In this document: positions 13,067-22,110 of the stretch, piece after piece
Layout of the letters: each line of letters starts with the position of its first letter
Position numbering within the stretch: the first letter of the stretch is position 1
Origin: Planctomyces sp. SH-PL62
GTDB lineage: Bacteria > Planctomycetota > Planctomycetia > Planctomycetales > Planctomycetaceae
NCBI GenBank assembly: GCA_945893045.1
Contig: CAMDEA010000038.1
Location: 1 to 50,864 of the forward strand
DNA length: 50,864 nucleotides
Reading direction: 5' to 3'
Translations under genes and position numbers: made by a program
Notes under the pieces: model-generated
Database searches by the model: none
Told to the model about the DNA's origin: nothing
The model's input: the letters and a program-made list of their open reading frames with translations, nothing else

Positions 13067-15964
13067 GTGAAAGCTTCTGCCTCCAAATCGTCGATTGCCA
13101 ATCGTGCCGTGCGGGCGTTTTTCACGCCATCGGTCCAGTTGATGGGGCGCTTATCATTTCTCTGGAAGTTTGTGGTGACGGGCGTGCTTTTCCTGGCTCC
13201 GTTGTCGCTTGTGTTGTTTCATTTCGTTGTTGGGCTGACGGGCCAAATTGAATTCTCTCTCCGAGAAGTCGATGGCGTTCGATTGTTGAACTACTCCCAA
13301 GACCTGATGCGGCACATCGCCCCCAGTCAACAGCCATTCGACAACCTGTCTGAGGCCAAGTTGCCGTCACAACCGACTCGCGTGCCGTGGCTGGATCGGC
13401 TCGACGCCACGGCCGACGCGATGTCGAACGTCGAGTATGAATTGCAACCGTCCGATCAAATTCCGCACGCGTTGCGATCGTTCCGAGACGACCTGCGTCT
13501 GGCACGCGAACAATTGAATGCTGGCGAATCGCCGGACGAGGTGCGACTTGCGCTGAGTCGTAAAGTCCAGGGGTTGATCGTCGTCATTGGCAACCACTCG
13601 AATTTGATTCTTGATCCGGATCTTGACACCTACTACTTGATGGACCAGACGGTCTTGAAACTGCCCGAACGGCTGACCGTTCTGACCGCGTTGGGAATCC
13701 GATTGGAAAGCGCTCATTCTCTGGGGAACTTATTGACTCAGGAAAACCAGTACGAGCTACTTCAGGCGACCGAGTACTTGCGGAAGAATTCAGGGGAGTC
13801 TCGCCATGGAATCCAATTCGCCTTCGACAATAATCCCTCTGGCAATCTCAGGCCGACCTTGATGCCGGCGGCCCAAGCCGATCAATCCTGTACCGAGACA
13901 CTCTTGTCGTTGTTGGGGCCCTCCCGTTTGATGGCTGGGGCCGACCTCACTCAGCTTGGTCACCGCGAGCCTCTGGAAGCGTGTGTGACCTCAAGTCTCG
14001 TGTTGCACAGAAAGGTGACCGACGAGCTCGAACACTTGTTGTGGAAGCGAATTCATGAATTCGAGGCGAAACAACGGTATGTGCTGTGGCTGACGGCAGT
14101 GGCCGTCTCGATCTCAGTCTATTTGCTCTGCGGAACCTTTCTGGCAATTACCAACGTTGTCAGAGACATGCGCCGGATGACAAGCCGCATGAGTCAGGGT
14201 GATTTCTCCATGCCACTGACTGTCTCATCCAGAGACGAACTCGGCACCTTGGCGACGTTGTTCAATGACGTGGCGACGCGGCTGCACATGGCAAACACCG
14301 TCATCGAACAAGACCGGGGCCAACTCACCGACCGCGTGGCCGAACGGACGGCCGAACTCACCACAGCCAACGAGGAACTCATCCGAACCAGCCGGTTCAA
14401 GAGCGAGTTTCTGGCGACGATGAGCCATGAACTGAGAACGCCGCTCAACGGCGTGCTGGGGATGAATGAGCTATTGCTGAAAACCACGCTGACCGAAAAA
14501 CAACGTGAATTTGTCGATGCCAGCACCACCAGCGGCAGAACGTTGTTGAGCCTGATCAACGACGTGCTCGACCTCTCGAAAATTGAAGCGGGCAAGATCG
14601 AACTGGATCTCCACTGTTGCGACCTCGAGGCGCTGGCTTATGACGTCATCACGATGTTCTCCCACCGAGCCAAGCAACAGGGAATCTCGTTGACGTGCGA
14701 ACTCGATCCCGAAGCGTGCGTCAACGCGATGTGCGACGACATTCGCGTGCGGCAGGTCTTGGTCAATTTGCTTGGCAACGCCATGAAGTTCACGGCGACG
14801 GGCAGCGTGATCCTCGAATCGAAGTGCGTCCAACGCGACGATCAGCGCATCGTGATCCGATTGGCGGTGACCGACACCGGCCTGGGGATTCCCCAGGATA
14901 AGCTGGACCGCCTGTTTTCTCCCTTCTCGCAAGTGGATAACTCCACCGCGCGACATTACGGCGGAACCGGACTGGGACTCTCCATCACCAAGCAGTTAGT
15001 GGAATTGATGGGGGGCTCCATTGGCGTGACGAGTCGCGCGGGTGCCGGTTCCACATTTTGGATCGAGTTGCCATTCGAGCTCGTCCATGCTGAGGTGCGA
15101 ACCGGCGGCCAGAGAAAACAGTTGCTGAAGGGAACCAAAGTGCTGGTGGTGAATGGCCTCGCCAAGGATCGCCGCCAACTTGCCGATTGCCTGAAGGACT
15201 GGGGATGTCCCGTCGAGCAGGTAGACACACTCCGGGAGGCGGTTGACGCTGTGTCCCGTACGGAAGCCGCCGGCCAACCGTTTGCCGCGGTCCTCACGGA
15301 TTGCTCATGGGACACCGGCGATGAATTCGTCCATCTGCAGAAATTGGCGCGGCGTCCCGATCTGCCACTCATCGGATTGGGAATCGGCGAAACTGATGAC
15401 ATGGCGAACCTTCTGCACGTCTTCGGATTGCGGCATCTCTTGTGCGACCCGATCCGCCCCAGCGCCCTCTTCAACGCCCTGCACTCGGTGCTATCCGTGA
15501 CGCCTTCGATAACGTCTCCGAGTCAGGCTCCAGAGTCCGCTGTCCACGAGCAGTCCACCACGTTCACCGGCCACATCTTGGTCGCCGAAGACAACAGTAT
15601 CAACCAGATGTTCGTCCGCGAGTTGCTCAAGCACTGTGGCTGCGTCTGCGACATCACCAACAACGGCGACGAAGCTTTAACCGCGCTCCAACGGAATCGC
15701 TACGACCTGGTTCTGATGGATTGCCAAATGCCTGAGATGGACGGCTTTACCGCCACCCGCGAAATCCGCCGTCGCGAAACCGCCGGCGAACTCGGCGGCC
15801 ACTTGCCGGTCATTGCCTTGACCGCCAACGCGCTCAAAGAGGATCGCAAACGTTGCCTGGAAGCTGGCATGGACGAATACCTCAGCAAACCTCTACAAGC
15901 TGTCCAGTTGCAGACGATGCTCACGAAGTACCTCGCTGTCCGCTCCGACAACCAAACGACATAG
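13067..15964 (+). CDS. Hybrid sensor histidine kinase with large extracytoplasmic sensor, two receivers
   Basis: 965 aa from a GTG start; an in-frame ATG (residue 26, base 13142) is an alternative. One transmembrane segment at about 33-56 and a second at about 337-360 enclose a roughly 280-residue helical sensor region of unknown ligand, followed by HAMP (362-415). The HisKA domain has His454 in [10 protein letters not shown], and the ATPase domain has an N box near 558, DTGLGIP near 602 and GGTGLGLSI near 632. A receiver-like domain (about 689-815) is degenerate: VVNG replaces the acidic pair and CDPIRPS lacks the conserved lysine. The last domain is a standard receiver with Asp885 and LSKP. 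From HisKA to the end it is strongly similar to the kinase at 1312. The Hpt protein 33 bases downstream is a likely phosphorelay partner. Confidence 0.95.
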   Translation: MKASASKSSIANRAVRAFFTPSVQLMGRLSFLWKFVVTGVLFLAPLSLVLFHFVVGLTGQIEFSLREVDGVRLLNYSQDLMRHIAPSQQPFDNLSEAKLPSQPTRVPWLDRLDATADAMSNVEYELQPSDQIPHALRSFRDDLRLAREQLNAGESPDEVRLALSRKVQGLIVVIGNHSNLILDPDLDTYYLMDQTVLKLPERLTVLTALGIRLESAHSLGNLLTQENQYELLQATEYLRKNSGESRHGIQFAFDNNPSGNLRPTLMPAAQADQSCTETLLSLLGPSRLMAGADLTQLGHREPLEACVTSSLVLHRKVTDELEHLLWKRIHEFEAKQRYVLWLTAVAVSISVYLLCGTFLAITNVVRDMRRMTSRMSQGDFSMPLTVSSRDELGTLATLFNDVATRLHMANTVIEQDRGQLTDRVAERTAELTTANEELIRTSRFKSEFLATMSHELRTPLNGVLGMNELLLKTTLTEKQREFVDASTTSGRTLLSLINDVLDLSKIEAGKIELDLHCCDLEALAYDVITMFSHRAKQQGISLTCELDPEACVNAMCDDIRVRQVLVNLLGNAMKFTATGSVILESKCVQRDDQRIVIRLAVTDTGLGIPQDKLDRLFSPFSQVDNSTARHYGGTGLGLSITKQLVELMGGSIGVTSRAGAGSTFWIELPFELVHAEVRTGGQRKQLLKGTKVLVVNGLAKDRRQLADCLKDWGCPVEQVDTLREAVDAVSRTEAAGQPFAAVLTDCSWDTGDEFVHLQKLARRPDLPLIGLGIGETDDMANLLHVFGLRHLLCDPIRPSALFNALHSVLSVTPSITSPSQAPESAVHEQSTTFTGHILVAEDNSINQMFVRELLKHCGCVCDITNNGDEALTALQRNRYDLVLMDCQMPEMDGFTATREIRRRETAGELGGHLPVIALTANALKEDRKRCLEAGMDEYLSKPLQAVQLQTMLTKYLAVRSDNQTT

Positions 15965-15996
15965 GCCATCCTCGCGCATTGAGGTAGGAGATCCTC

Positions 15997-16434
15997 ATGA
16001 GTGTCATCAACATCGTCACGGCCGAATGTTCGAGCGACACGTCGCACCACGTCGATGAATTGTCCGCGCACGATCGCCACGATTTGCTCCCCGTGCCTCC
16101 GATCGATCGCGATCGGCTGCTCGAACGATGCCTGGGCAACTTGAACTGCACCCGCACTCTGCTGAATGAATTCGTGACGACGAGTCGACCATGCCTCGAT
16201 GCCCTCGACGCCGGACTGGCCGAAGGCAATTACGCCGCCATCGCCGCCAAGGCCCACGGCCTGAAAGGGGTTGCTGGCATCCTCATGGCCAGAACCTTGA
16301 AGGAACTTTGCTCCCATCTGGAGTCCGCGGCCAAAGACGCCGACGAGAACCGGACACGCGACTTGATTCAGCAACTCCACCACGAAATCCAGCGAACGCT
16401 CGACTTCCTACCAAGCCTTCGAGCGGTGGCGTAA
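15997..16434 (+). CDS. Histidine-containing phosphotransfer (Hpt) domain protein
   Basis: This 145-aa protein has an Hpt four-helix domain over roughly residues 45-140. The phosphorylatable histidine is His87 in [12 protein letters not shown], followed by the usual small-residue turn. Hpt proteins shuttle phosphate between the receiver of a hybrid kinase and a separate response regulator in the cytoplasm. The start has a good ribosome-binding site (AGGAG about seven bases upstream). It follows the second hybrid kinase by 33 bases on the same strand, so the two are probably one transcription unit and one phosphorelay (inference). The terminal response regulator is not adjacent; candidates in this window are the FixJ-type protein at 37457 or the activator at 38959. 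The first 40 residues have no recognised domain. Confidence 0.88.
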   Translation: MSVINIVTAECSSDTSHHVDELSAHDRHDLLPVPPIDRDRLLERCLGNLNCTRTLLNEFVTTSRPCLDALDAGLAEGNYAAIAAKAHGLKGVAGILMARTLKELCSHLESAAKDADENRTRDLIQQLHHEIQRTLDFLPSLRAVA

Positions 16435-16478
16435 TCGCGGTCGAGAGGGGGGCGTGGCCGATCACTCTCTGGCTTCGC

Positions 16479-18962
16479 TCACCGATTGAACAAAAACTCT
16501 TTGCTGCTGAGCACGCTCCAGTACAAATCTTCGACCGCCAGGCGGCGTTCTTCGGAACTGACGACGCTGAGAATCTCGGACATCTTTTGACGCTCGCGAT
16601 CGGTCGGGAAGCGACTGAGCGCGGCCAGAAACAACTCGTCCGCGAGTTGTTCCGGTGGCATATTCGCTTCGATCTGTTTGGAGAGCCGATTGTCTTTCGC
16701 CTCCAACTTTTGCAGGAGCGTCTCGCCGTTGAGGATGTTGAGGACTTGAGTCATGCTCGGTTCGTCCGAGCGTTCGCACTCGCAGGTAATGATCCGCTCC
16801 GGACGGCCGAACGTCTTGAGGAAGTCCGAGGCGATATTCGCATCGGGAAGCTGCATCGCTCGCGTGCCGGCCGGGAAATCTTTGAACGGCGTCGGCGAGG
16901 TGGTGACTTGCGACATGATGTCCAACAACACTTCCGCCTTCAGCCGCTTCGGATAGTAGCGCGAGTAGAATCGCTCATCCGGTTCGTTGCCTTTGGTCGC
17001 CTGGCTGCTGCGCTGATAACTCTGCGACGTGAGGATCAGCCGCATGAGTTTCTTCAGGTCGTAAGCTCGATTCTTCTTCGTCCCCTCGCCCTCGCTCCCC
17101 CGCTCCCCCTCAACGAGGAACGCAGCGAGCGCTGCCAACAATGCCGGATTGCTCGGCGGGTTCGTCAGTCGCAGGTCATCGACCTTCTCGACGAGACCAA
17201 TCCCGAAGAAGTTCGCCCACACGCGATTGACGATCGCTCGGCTGAAGTAGGGATTGGTCGGGGACGTCAGCCACGAGGCGACCGCGATGCGGCGATCTTC
17301 GACCGACTCCAACGTTAGCGGCTGGCCGTCGAGCGGCTTGGGCGGCTGCGGCTTGCCGGTGCGCGGCTGAAGAATTTCGGACTCGTCGTCTAAGAAGATG
17401 ACGCGGTGCCCGTCGCCGCTGCGGAAGTCGCCGCCCCAGCCTTTGCCACGCACGCGCGCGAACAGACTGGCGAAGCCGTAGTAATCGTTGTTGGTCCACT
17501 TTTCCAACGGGTGATCGTGGCAGCGAGCACATTGAATCGACATGCCGAGAAACGCCATCGAGGTTGTCTCGGCCATGTCCACCGGGTCTTGGTGCAGCGC
17601 GTAGAAATTCGCCGCGCCGTTGTCGAACGTGCTGCCGCGAGCGACCACGATCTGGCGGACGAACTCATCCCACGGCGTGTTGTCGGCGACGTTCTGACGG
17701 ATGAAAGCGTAGAACGTTTTCAACGCTTGAGGCCGCAGCTTCTCGCCCGACAGCAGCAGTAGATCGGACCATTTGTAGGACCAGTAATCCACGAACTCCG
17801 GCCGCGTCAGCAGTTGATCGACCAGCCGGTCACGCTTGTCCGGCGAGTCATCACTCAGGAACGCGCGGACTTCGTCGGTTGTCGGCAGCACGCCGATCGT
17901 GTCGAGGAACGCTCGGCGAATGAACTCCGAATCGCTGGATCGGTGCGACGGCGGGATGTTCAAGCTCTTGAGCTTCGCGAGCACCTGCTCGTCGATGAAG
18001 TTCGACCGCTCGGCAGTCACGAAGACCGCCGCATCGACCGGCGTCTCATACGGCGAGCTGACCGTCGCGATCACGTTCTGGCTGAGATACCAGGCGTTGA
18101 TCGCTCCTTCGCCGAAACCAATGATGCTCGCCAAGCCCCGGTCATCGACCGATGCGACCGTCGCGTTCGCCGACGTGAACTTGCACCAGCGCGTGACATC
18201 CTCGACATGCCCGTCCGAGTAGTGCCCGCGCACCACCAATTGTTGAGTCGTCCCTTTTTTCTGCTGCGATGCGGCCGGCAGAATTTCCAGTCTTTGCAGC
18301 CGTGAGTCAGTCTCGCTCGGTCCCTGCTGCCCGGCCGCGATCCATTCGGCGATCACGCGGTATTCGAGCGAATCGACATCGAACCGCAGCCCCCCTTTGT
18401 GTGGGATCGCTCCCGATGGTTTCGTCAGCATCAGACTCCGCCCCGGATCGCTCGGCACAATGCGCCGCCCGCGAGCTTGCCGAGTCAGCGTGCGAAAGTC
18501 GGCGTCCGGGTCATAGCCTCGCAGAGAAAGTTTGAAGCCCCCTTTGCCGGCCAATGCTCCGTGACACGATCCCATGTTGCAGCCGGACTTCGACAACACC
18601 GGCTGCACATGATTCCGAAAACTCCACGAGTGCGGCTGCTCGAACTTTTCGACCGTCACGGTGGCCGTCGCCGTTTGATTGCCGACCGTCGCCGTGATTG
18701 TCGCCTTGCCGTTGCCGACGGGGACCACAGAACCGTCTTCGATTTTCGCGACTTTGGCGTCGGACGATTCCAGTGTCGCGCCGCTCGTCACTTGTCCGAC
18801 GATCTGCGTCCCGGCCGTCGCTTGCACGAGCAATCGTTGGCGAGCTTCCGAACCGCTCAGCACGAATTCCGACGGCAGCAGCGTCAAAGGCTCGGCACAC
18901 CAAGCCCGTCCGTTGAGTAACGCGATCATCGAGAAAACAAGCAGAGACAGACGGCGAATCAT
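16479..18962 (-). CDS. DUF1549/DUF1553 (PSCyt2/PSD1) protein with Ig-like domains and heme-like CxxCH motifs
   Basis: 827 aa from the ATG at 18962, which has AGAGG eight bases upstream; a GTG at 18971 is the alternative. A signal peptide spans about residues 1-23 (MIRRLSLLVFSMIALL, then AWCAE), so the protein is exported. Next comes a bacterial Ig-like (Big2) domain, then a region with CNMGSCHG near residue 135, a second Ig-like region, DUF1549 containing CARCHDHPLEKW, and DUF1553 at the C-terminus. These domain pairs are expanded in planctomycetes. The two Cys/His motifs look like heme attachment sites, but function is not established experimentally. Many such genes are followed by a DUF1501 gene; none is present here. 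Convergent with the Hpt gene, 44 bases away, with no obvious terminator. Confidence 0.93.
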   Translation of the reverse strand: MIRRLSLLVFSMIALLNGRAWCAEPLTLLPSEFVLSGSEARQRLLVQATAGTQIVGQVTSGATLESSDAKVAKIEDGSVVPVGNGKATITATVGNQTATATVTVEKFEQPHSWSFRNHVQPVLSKSGCNMGSCHGALAGKGGFKLSLRGYDPDADFRTLTRQARGRRIVPSDPGRSLMLTKPSGAIPHKGGLRFDVDSLEYRVIAEWIAAGQQGPSETDSRLQRLEILPAASQQKKGTTQQLVVRGHYSDGHVEDVTRWCKFTSANATVASVDDRGLASIIGFGEGAINAWYLSQNVIATVSSPYETPVDAAVFVTAERSNFIDEQVLAKLKSLNIPPSHRSSDSEFIRRAFLDTIGVLPTTDEVRAFLSDDSPDKRDRLVDQLLTRPEFVDYWSYKWSDLLLLSGEKLRPQALKTFYAFIRQNVADNTPWDEFVRQIVVARGSTFDNGAANFYALHQDPVDMAETTSMAFLGMSIQCARCHDHPLEKWTNNDYYGFASLFARVRGKGWGGDFRSGDGHRVIFLDDESEILQPRTGKPQPPKPLDGQPLTLESVEDRRIAVASWLTSPTNPYFSRAIVNRVWANFFGIGLVEKVDDLRLTNPPSNPALLAALAAFLVEGERGSEGEGTKKNRAYDLKKLMRLILTSQSYQRSSQATKGNEPDERFYSRYYPKRLKAEVLLDIMSQVTTSPTPFKDFPAGTRAMQLPDANIASDFLKTFGRPERIITCECERSDEPSMTQVLNILNGETLLQKLEAKDNRLSKQIEANMPPEQLADELFLAALSRFPTDRERQKMSEILSVVSSEERRLAVEDLYWSVLSSKEFLFNR

Positions 18963-19294
18963 CGAAAGCACCTCTTGAGCATTTCACCCAGACCGGCTTC
19001 AGGAGGGCGGCCGGTCATGCCAGGATTCCGAGGAACTGTGTAGCACGAGCTTGCCGCTGCGGCCACTCTCGGCGTCCGTCCTAAGGAATCGGCACGAAAT
19101 AAGTTCTGTAGCGGAACGGCGCGAGCCGTCCGGTGTCGGCAAATCGCCGCCCGATACCGGAGGGCTTGCGCCCTGCCGCTATCAAATTCCGGCAGTTCAA
19201 TTCAAACTGGTTGCCAGAGTTCGATCCCAAGTCGAACAGTCACGGCTAACAGGTCTTGGCCGTTCCAATCAGAAAACTGAATGAGGCGAATGTC
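18963..19294. other. 332-base divergent gap, holds one diverged inverted repeat pair
   Basis: The gap separates the minus-strand DUF1549 gene from the plus-strand leucine-rich-repeat lipoprotein. Besides the repeat pair at 19108-19182, I see no gene. A GAGG motif eight bases before 19295 is the ribosome-binding site of the lipoprotein. Confidence 0.4.
19108..19182. repeat. Diverged REP-like inverted doublet (GTAGCGG family)
   Basis: The left arm begins GTAGCGGAACGGCGCGAGCC and continues TCCGGTGTCGGC. The reverse complement of the right arm reads TAGCGGCAGGGCGCAAGCCC then TCCGGTATCGGGC. Each arm has its own hairpin (GGGC/GCCC or ACGGC/GCCGT), and together they form a longer imperfect palindrome. 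Confidence 0.65.
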
Positions 19295-20638
19295 ATGTTG
19301 TGTTTGCAGAGGCCGCGGAGTGTTGTTGCCGGCGTGATCTTGAGCGTGTTGTGTCTGACAGGCTGTCCCAAATCGGAAGCTCCGAATGGCGGCGCGGGCG
19401 GCAGTTCGACTCCGTCAACGAGTGGCTCAAAGGAGCAGACGCCGCCAGCGTCCGCGAAAAAAGGGACCGCCAATGCGGACGACGTCAAAGCCGCCAAGTC
19501 TCGGCTCGATGCGTTGGGCTCGCGATCCAAGTACACGCCGAAAGCCGGCGACCTGCTGACGGAAATCGTCATTCAAGATGGATCGAATCTGACGGCGGAC
19601 GACTTGACGCTCTTCGGCAAGCTCAGCGATCTCGAAAAGCTGCAGATCTTCAACTGCCGGACGCTGGACGACGAGATGGCCGCGAAGCTCAGCGGGTTGA
19701 AGGGAATCACCAGTCTGGCGCTGACGAATTCAACGATCGGCGACACGACGGTGGAGATGATCGTCAAATCGTTTCCCAATCTCATCGAACTCGATCTGTC
19801 CTCGAACACGAACATGACCAACGGCGTGGTCAAGATTCTCAGCGAACTCGGCAAGCTCCAGCGGCTGACCTTGGTGCAGAACCAAGTCAACGACATCGGT
19901 GCTCGGAAACTGGCGAAGCTGCAAGAACTCCGCGTGCTCGACTTGCGGGGCAACATGGAAGCGGGGGACATGGCGCTGGAGATCGTCGCCGATCTCCCGA
20001 AGCTCACCGCGTTCAAACACCGCAGCACGGCTGTCACCGATTCAGGCTTGGAATATCTGAGCCGCAATCAGACGCTCGACTCGCTGCTGATGCAGGATTT
20101 CGGCATCTCGGATCGGTCGGGGCCGCAGCTCGCCAAGCTCGGCAAGCTGACGCAACTGGAAGTCTTCCGCTGCCAGGGATTCGGCACCGAAGGGGTGCTG
20201 GCACTCAAGGGGATGGGTTTGACTCGGCTGACGCTGCGCGACCTGCCCAGTATCGACGATCGGGCGATGGAGGTCTTTGACGACCTGCCCAAACTGAAGC
20301 GTCTCTACCTGCATGAGATCACGTCGATCGGCGATTCGGGGCTGAATCATCTCGCGGCTCTCAAATCGCTGGAATTGCTTGATCTCTGGATCGTGCCGCA
20401 GATGACGGACGCCACGATCGACGTGATCGCCACGCTGCCCCAACTGAAAGAGTTGTCGATCCGTGCGACCGGACTCACCGACGCGAGCATCGACAAGCTG
20501 CTGGGAATGCAAAGCCTGCAATCGCTGACCTTCAAAGAGAACGGCTCGGTCACGGTCGGAGGACTGAAAAAGCTCGCCGCCAGAAAATGGTCGAAGCTGG
20601 ATCTCGGAGCGTCTGATACTGGCGATGCGGTGCAGTAA
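19295..20638 (+). CDS. Leucine-rich-repeat lipoprotein
   Basis: The ATG at 19295 is preferred over the open frame from 19256: it has GAGG eight bases upstream and gives a clean lipoprotein signal ending in the lipobox LTGC (Cys about residue 24). The mature protein starts with a low-complexity Gly/Ser/Thr/Pro linker (about 28-58), then carries about a dozen leucine-rich repeats of the bacterial type (LxxLxxLxLxxTxIxDxxxxxL), for example LEKLQIFNC and LPKLKRLYLHEITSIGD. Total 447 aa. It should be anchored to a membrane on the non-cytoplasmic side and act in protein-protein contacts; the partner is unknown. LRR lipoproteins of this kind are frequent in planctomycetes. Confidence 0.9.
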   Translation: MLCLQRPRSVVAGVILSVLCLTGCPKSEAPNGGAGGSSTPSTSGSKEQTPPASAKKGTANADDVKAAKSRLDALGSRSKYTPKAGDLLTEIVIQDGSNLTADDLTLFGKLSDLEKLQIFNCRTLDDEMAAKLSGLKGITSLALTNSTIGDTTVEMIVKSFPNLIELDLSSNTNMTNGVVKILSELGKLQRLTLVQNQVNDIGARKLAKLQELRVLDLRGNMEAGDMALEIVADLPKLTAFKHRSTAVTDSGLEYLSRNQTLDSLLMQDFGISDRSGPQLAKLGKLTQLEVFRCQGFGTEGVLALKGMGLTRLTLRDLPSIDDRAMEVFDDLPKLKRLYLHEITSIGDSGLNHLAALKSLELLDLWIVPQMTDATIDVIATLPQLKELSIRATGLTDASIDKLLGMQSLQSLTFKENGSVTVGGLKKLAARKWSKLDLGASDTGDAVQ

Positions 20639-20692
20639 CTCATGGGGCGGACTTCGCCCGCAACCCTCGAAACAGTGGAGAGAGCGATCGGA

Positions 20693-20789
20693 GAATAAGG
20701 ATTGCCGAATAAGGATCGACGAAGTCAGAAGGAGAAGAGTCCCGTCTGACCCTCTGCCTTCGACAATGCTTATTCTGCAATCCTTATTT
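20693..20789. repeat. Imperfect inverted repeat with AATAAGGATTGC arms
   Basis: The left arm (20693-20731) contains GAATAAGGATTGCCGAATAAGG then ATCGACGAAG. The reverse complement of the right arm (20751-20789) reads AAATAAGGATTGCAGAATAAGC then ATTGTCGAAGG. The two arms are about 39 bases long with few mismatches and a 19-base spacer. Unlike the other families it is AT-rich and each arm holds a direct repeat of AATAAGGAT. It lies between the lipoprotein and panB. Confidence 0.75.
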
Positions 20790-20866
20790 CCCGCCCTGAA
20801 TCGCGGAAGCCGAAGAATTGTTTTTGCCACGAGACGAAATCAAACGTTTGCAGTGTAGGGTGGGTC

Positions 20867-21667
20867 ATGACCAAATCTGCTCCAGCAATGACGGTTCCCA
20901 ACTTCGTGAAGGCCAAGTCCGAAGGCCGCAAGCTGACGATGTTGACGGCCTACGACTTCACCTGGGCCGGGCTGTTCGATGCGGCAGGCGTGGACTCGAT
21001 TCTGGTCGGCGACAGCTTGGGCATGGTCATCCAAGGACACTCGACGACGCTGCCAGTCACGCTCGACGAGATCATTTATCACGCCAAGTGCGTCACGCGA
21101 GCGGTTCGCCAAGCACTGGTCATCGTCGATATGCCGTTCATGTCGTTCCAAGTCAGCCCTGCTCAGGCGGTCGAGAATGCCGGTCGCATCCTGAAAGAAA
21201 CCGGAGCCGCCGCCGTCAAACTTGAAGGGGGCGAAAATCAGGCTCGCACCATCACCGCGCTGGCCGAGGCGGATATCCCCGTGATGGCTCACGTCGGATT
21301 GAAGCCGCAGTCGGTCCACAAATTCGGCGGCATGAAAGTGCAGCGCGACGAATACCGCCTGCTCGCCGACGCGCGGGCGGCTCAAGAGGCCGGTGCGTTC
21401 GGCGTCTTGTTGGAACTCGTTCCGCGAGACATCGCGGCTCAGATCACTCGTGACCTCCATGTGCCGACCATTGGCATCGGGGCCGGTCCCGACTGTGACG
21501 GCCAAGTGCTCGTCAGCTACGACATGCTCGGCCTGACCGACGGCTTCCATCCGAAGTTCGTCAAACACTTTGCCGAATTACGAGCCGAGGCGACTCGCGC
21601 CGCTCAGCAATACGTCGCCGAAGTCCGCTCCGGGGCGTTCCCCGACGACGCTCACAGCCATCGCTGA
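20867..21667 (+). CDS. panB: 3-methyl-2-oxobutanoate hydroxymethyltransferase (PanB)
   Basis: 266 aa, the usual PanB length. PanB adds a hydroxymethyl group from 5,10-methylenetetrahydrofolate to 2-oxoisovalerate to give ketopantoate, the first committed step of pantothenate (coenzyme A) synthesis. Diagnostic stretches are KLTMLTAYDFTWAGLFDAAG near the start, ILVGDSLGMVIQGH with the metal- and substrate-binding Asp and Ser, AVKLEGG in the middle, MAHVGLKPQS, and GIGAGPDCDGQVLVSYDMLG. A GGGTGG motif lies just before the ATG. It appears monocistronic, with inverted repeats on both sides. No other pantothenate gene is in the window. Confidence 0.97.
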   Translation: MTKSAPAMTVPNFVKAKSEGRKLTMLTAYDFTWAGLFDAAGVDSILVGDSLGMVIQGHSTTLPVTLDEIIYHAKCVTRAVRQALVIVDMPFMSFQVSPAQAVENAGRILKETGAAAVKLEGGENQARTITALAEADIPVMAHVGLKPQSVHKFGGMKVQRDEYRLLADARAAQEAGAFGVLLELVPRDIAAQITRDLHVPTIGIGAGPDCDGQVLVSYDMLGLTDGFHPKFVKHFAELRAEATRAAQQYVAEVRSGAFPDDAHSHR

Positions 21668-21674
21668 GCCCAAA

Positions 21675-21728
21675 GTAGACCGGTCACTCCGTGACCGGAA
21701 TCATCGCGTCACGGAGTGATGCGGCTAC
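21675..21728. repeat. REP-like inverted doublet, GTAG...CTAC, GGTCACTCCGTGACC hairpin
   Basis: The left unit is GTAGACCGGTCACTCCGTGA then CCGG, in which CCGGTCAC pairs with GTGACCGG. The right part ends GTCACGGAGTGATGCGGCTAC. The segment begins with GTAG and ends with CTAC, a layout typical of REP doublets. It starts eight bases after the panB stop. Confidence 0.8.
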
Positions 21729-21885
21729 TTTTGCAACACGCCGCAGTCGGCTGGGCAAAATGCCGCAGGTGTTGCAAAGTGCTCGACTCGGCGAGAGCGA
21801 GGACCGACTCGCCAAAAGATGCGGAAACCGAAAATTGCTCGGCAAAACAGGGACTTGCAGCTCTTTTCAAAAACGTGCTCAAGTT

Positions 21886-21901
21886 TGGCACGAGCACTGC
21901 A
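21886..21901 (+). promoter_or_regulatory. Sigma-54 (RpoN) -24/-12 promoter candidate
   Basis: The sequence TTGGCACGAGCACTGCA matches the RpoN consensus YTGGCACG-N4-TTGC with one mismatch. The invariant GG (21887-21888) and GC (21899-21900) have exactly ten bases between them. A six-base inverted repeat (GTGCTC 21875-21880, GAGCAC 21892-21897) overlaps the core. Two sigma-54 activators are encoded elsewhere in this window. No enhancer site was identified. Confidence 0.6.
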
Positions 21902-21911
21902 ATTGAATTCG

Positions 21912-22003
21912 CTCGCCGTGGTGGCAGGCGTTGGCCCGCAACTGCAAACTTCGGCGAACCCGAAAACGCTGTGAGTGACTCGTCGTTGCTCACAGCGTTT
22001 TTT
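21912..22003 (+). ncRNA. Candidate small RNA transcribed from the sigma-54-type promoter
   Basis: This is inferred from position. Transcription starting about 12 bases after the -12 element would begin near 21912 and end at the strong intrinsic terminator at 22003, giving an RNA of about 90 nt. The interval has no ATG-initiated frame and no similarity that I recognise to known RNA families. The 5' boundary is approximate. The alternative is that the terminator serves some other transcript and the promoter match is chance. Confidence 0.45.
21963..22003 (+). terminator. Intrinsic terminator
   Basis: AACGCTGTGAG pairs with CTCACAGCG plus following T residues, giving an 11-bp stem with a 13-base loop and a run of six T. 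It is on the plus strand, 296 bases past the panB stop, so it more likely ends a transcript starting inside the gap. Confidence 0.8.
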
Positions 22004-22035
22004 CTTTCTAGGGTGTCCGCCTCGCGGTCGCCGTC

Positions 22036-22087
22036 GTGGGGCAGGTTTTCAACCTGCCTGGCCGGGCAGGTTGAAAACCTGCCCCAC
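22036..22087. repeat. REP-like inverted doublet, GTGGGGCAGGTTTTC family
   Basis: GTGGGGCAGGTTTTCAACCT then GCC is followed after a few bases by its exact reverse complement ending CCTGCCCCAC. Each arm is itself a hairpin (GCAGGTT ttc AACCTGC). A second copy is at 34287-34343 and a single variant arm at 25607-25631. Confidence 0.85.
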
Positions 22088-22110
22088 GGTATGGCCGCCA
22101 AGGAGCGGCC

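Larger units (their letters stand above)
21668..22110. other. 443-base gap: two repeat doublets, a sigma-54 promoter-like site and a terminator
   Basis: Between panB and the MFS gene there is no credible coding frame. The plus-strand frame 21716-22153 is arginine/serine-rich and lacks family similarity. Read left to right the gap holds a repeat doublet (21675-21728), an unexplained 150-base stretch, a sigma-54-type promoter (21886-21901), a short putative transcript ending in a strong terminator (22003), and a second repeat doublet (22036-22087). Confidence 0.6.

Noticed and set aside
22036..22087. GTGGGGCAGG doublet as an intrinsic terminator
   Set aside because: The stem is strong but no T run follows, and the same element lies at other positions where termination is not expected.
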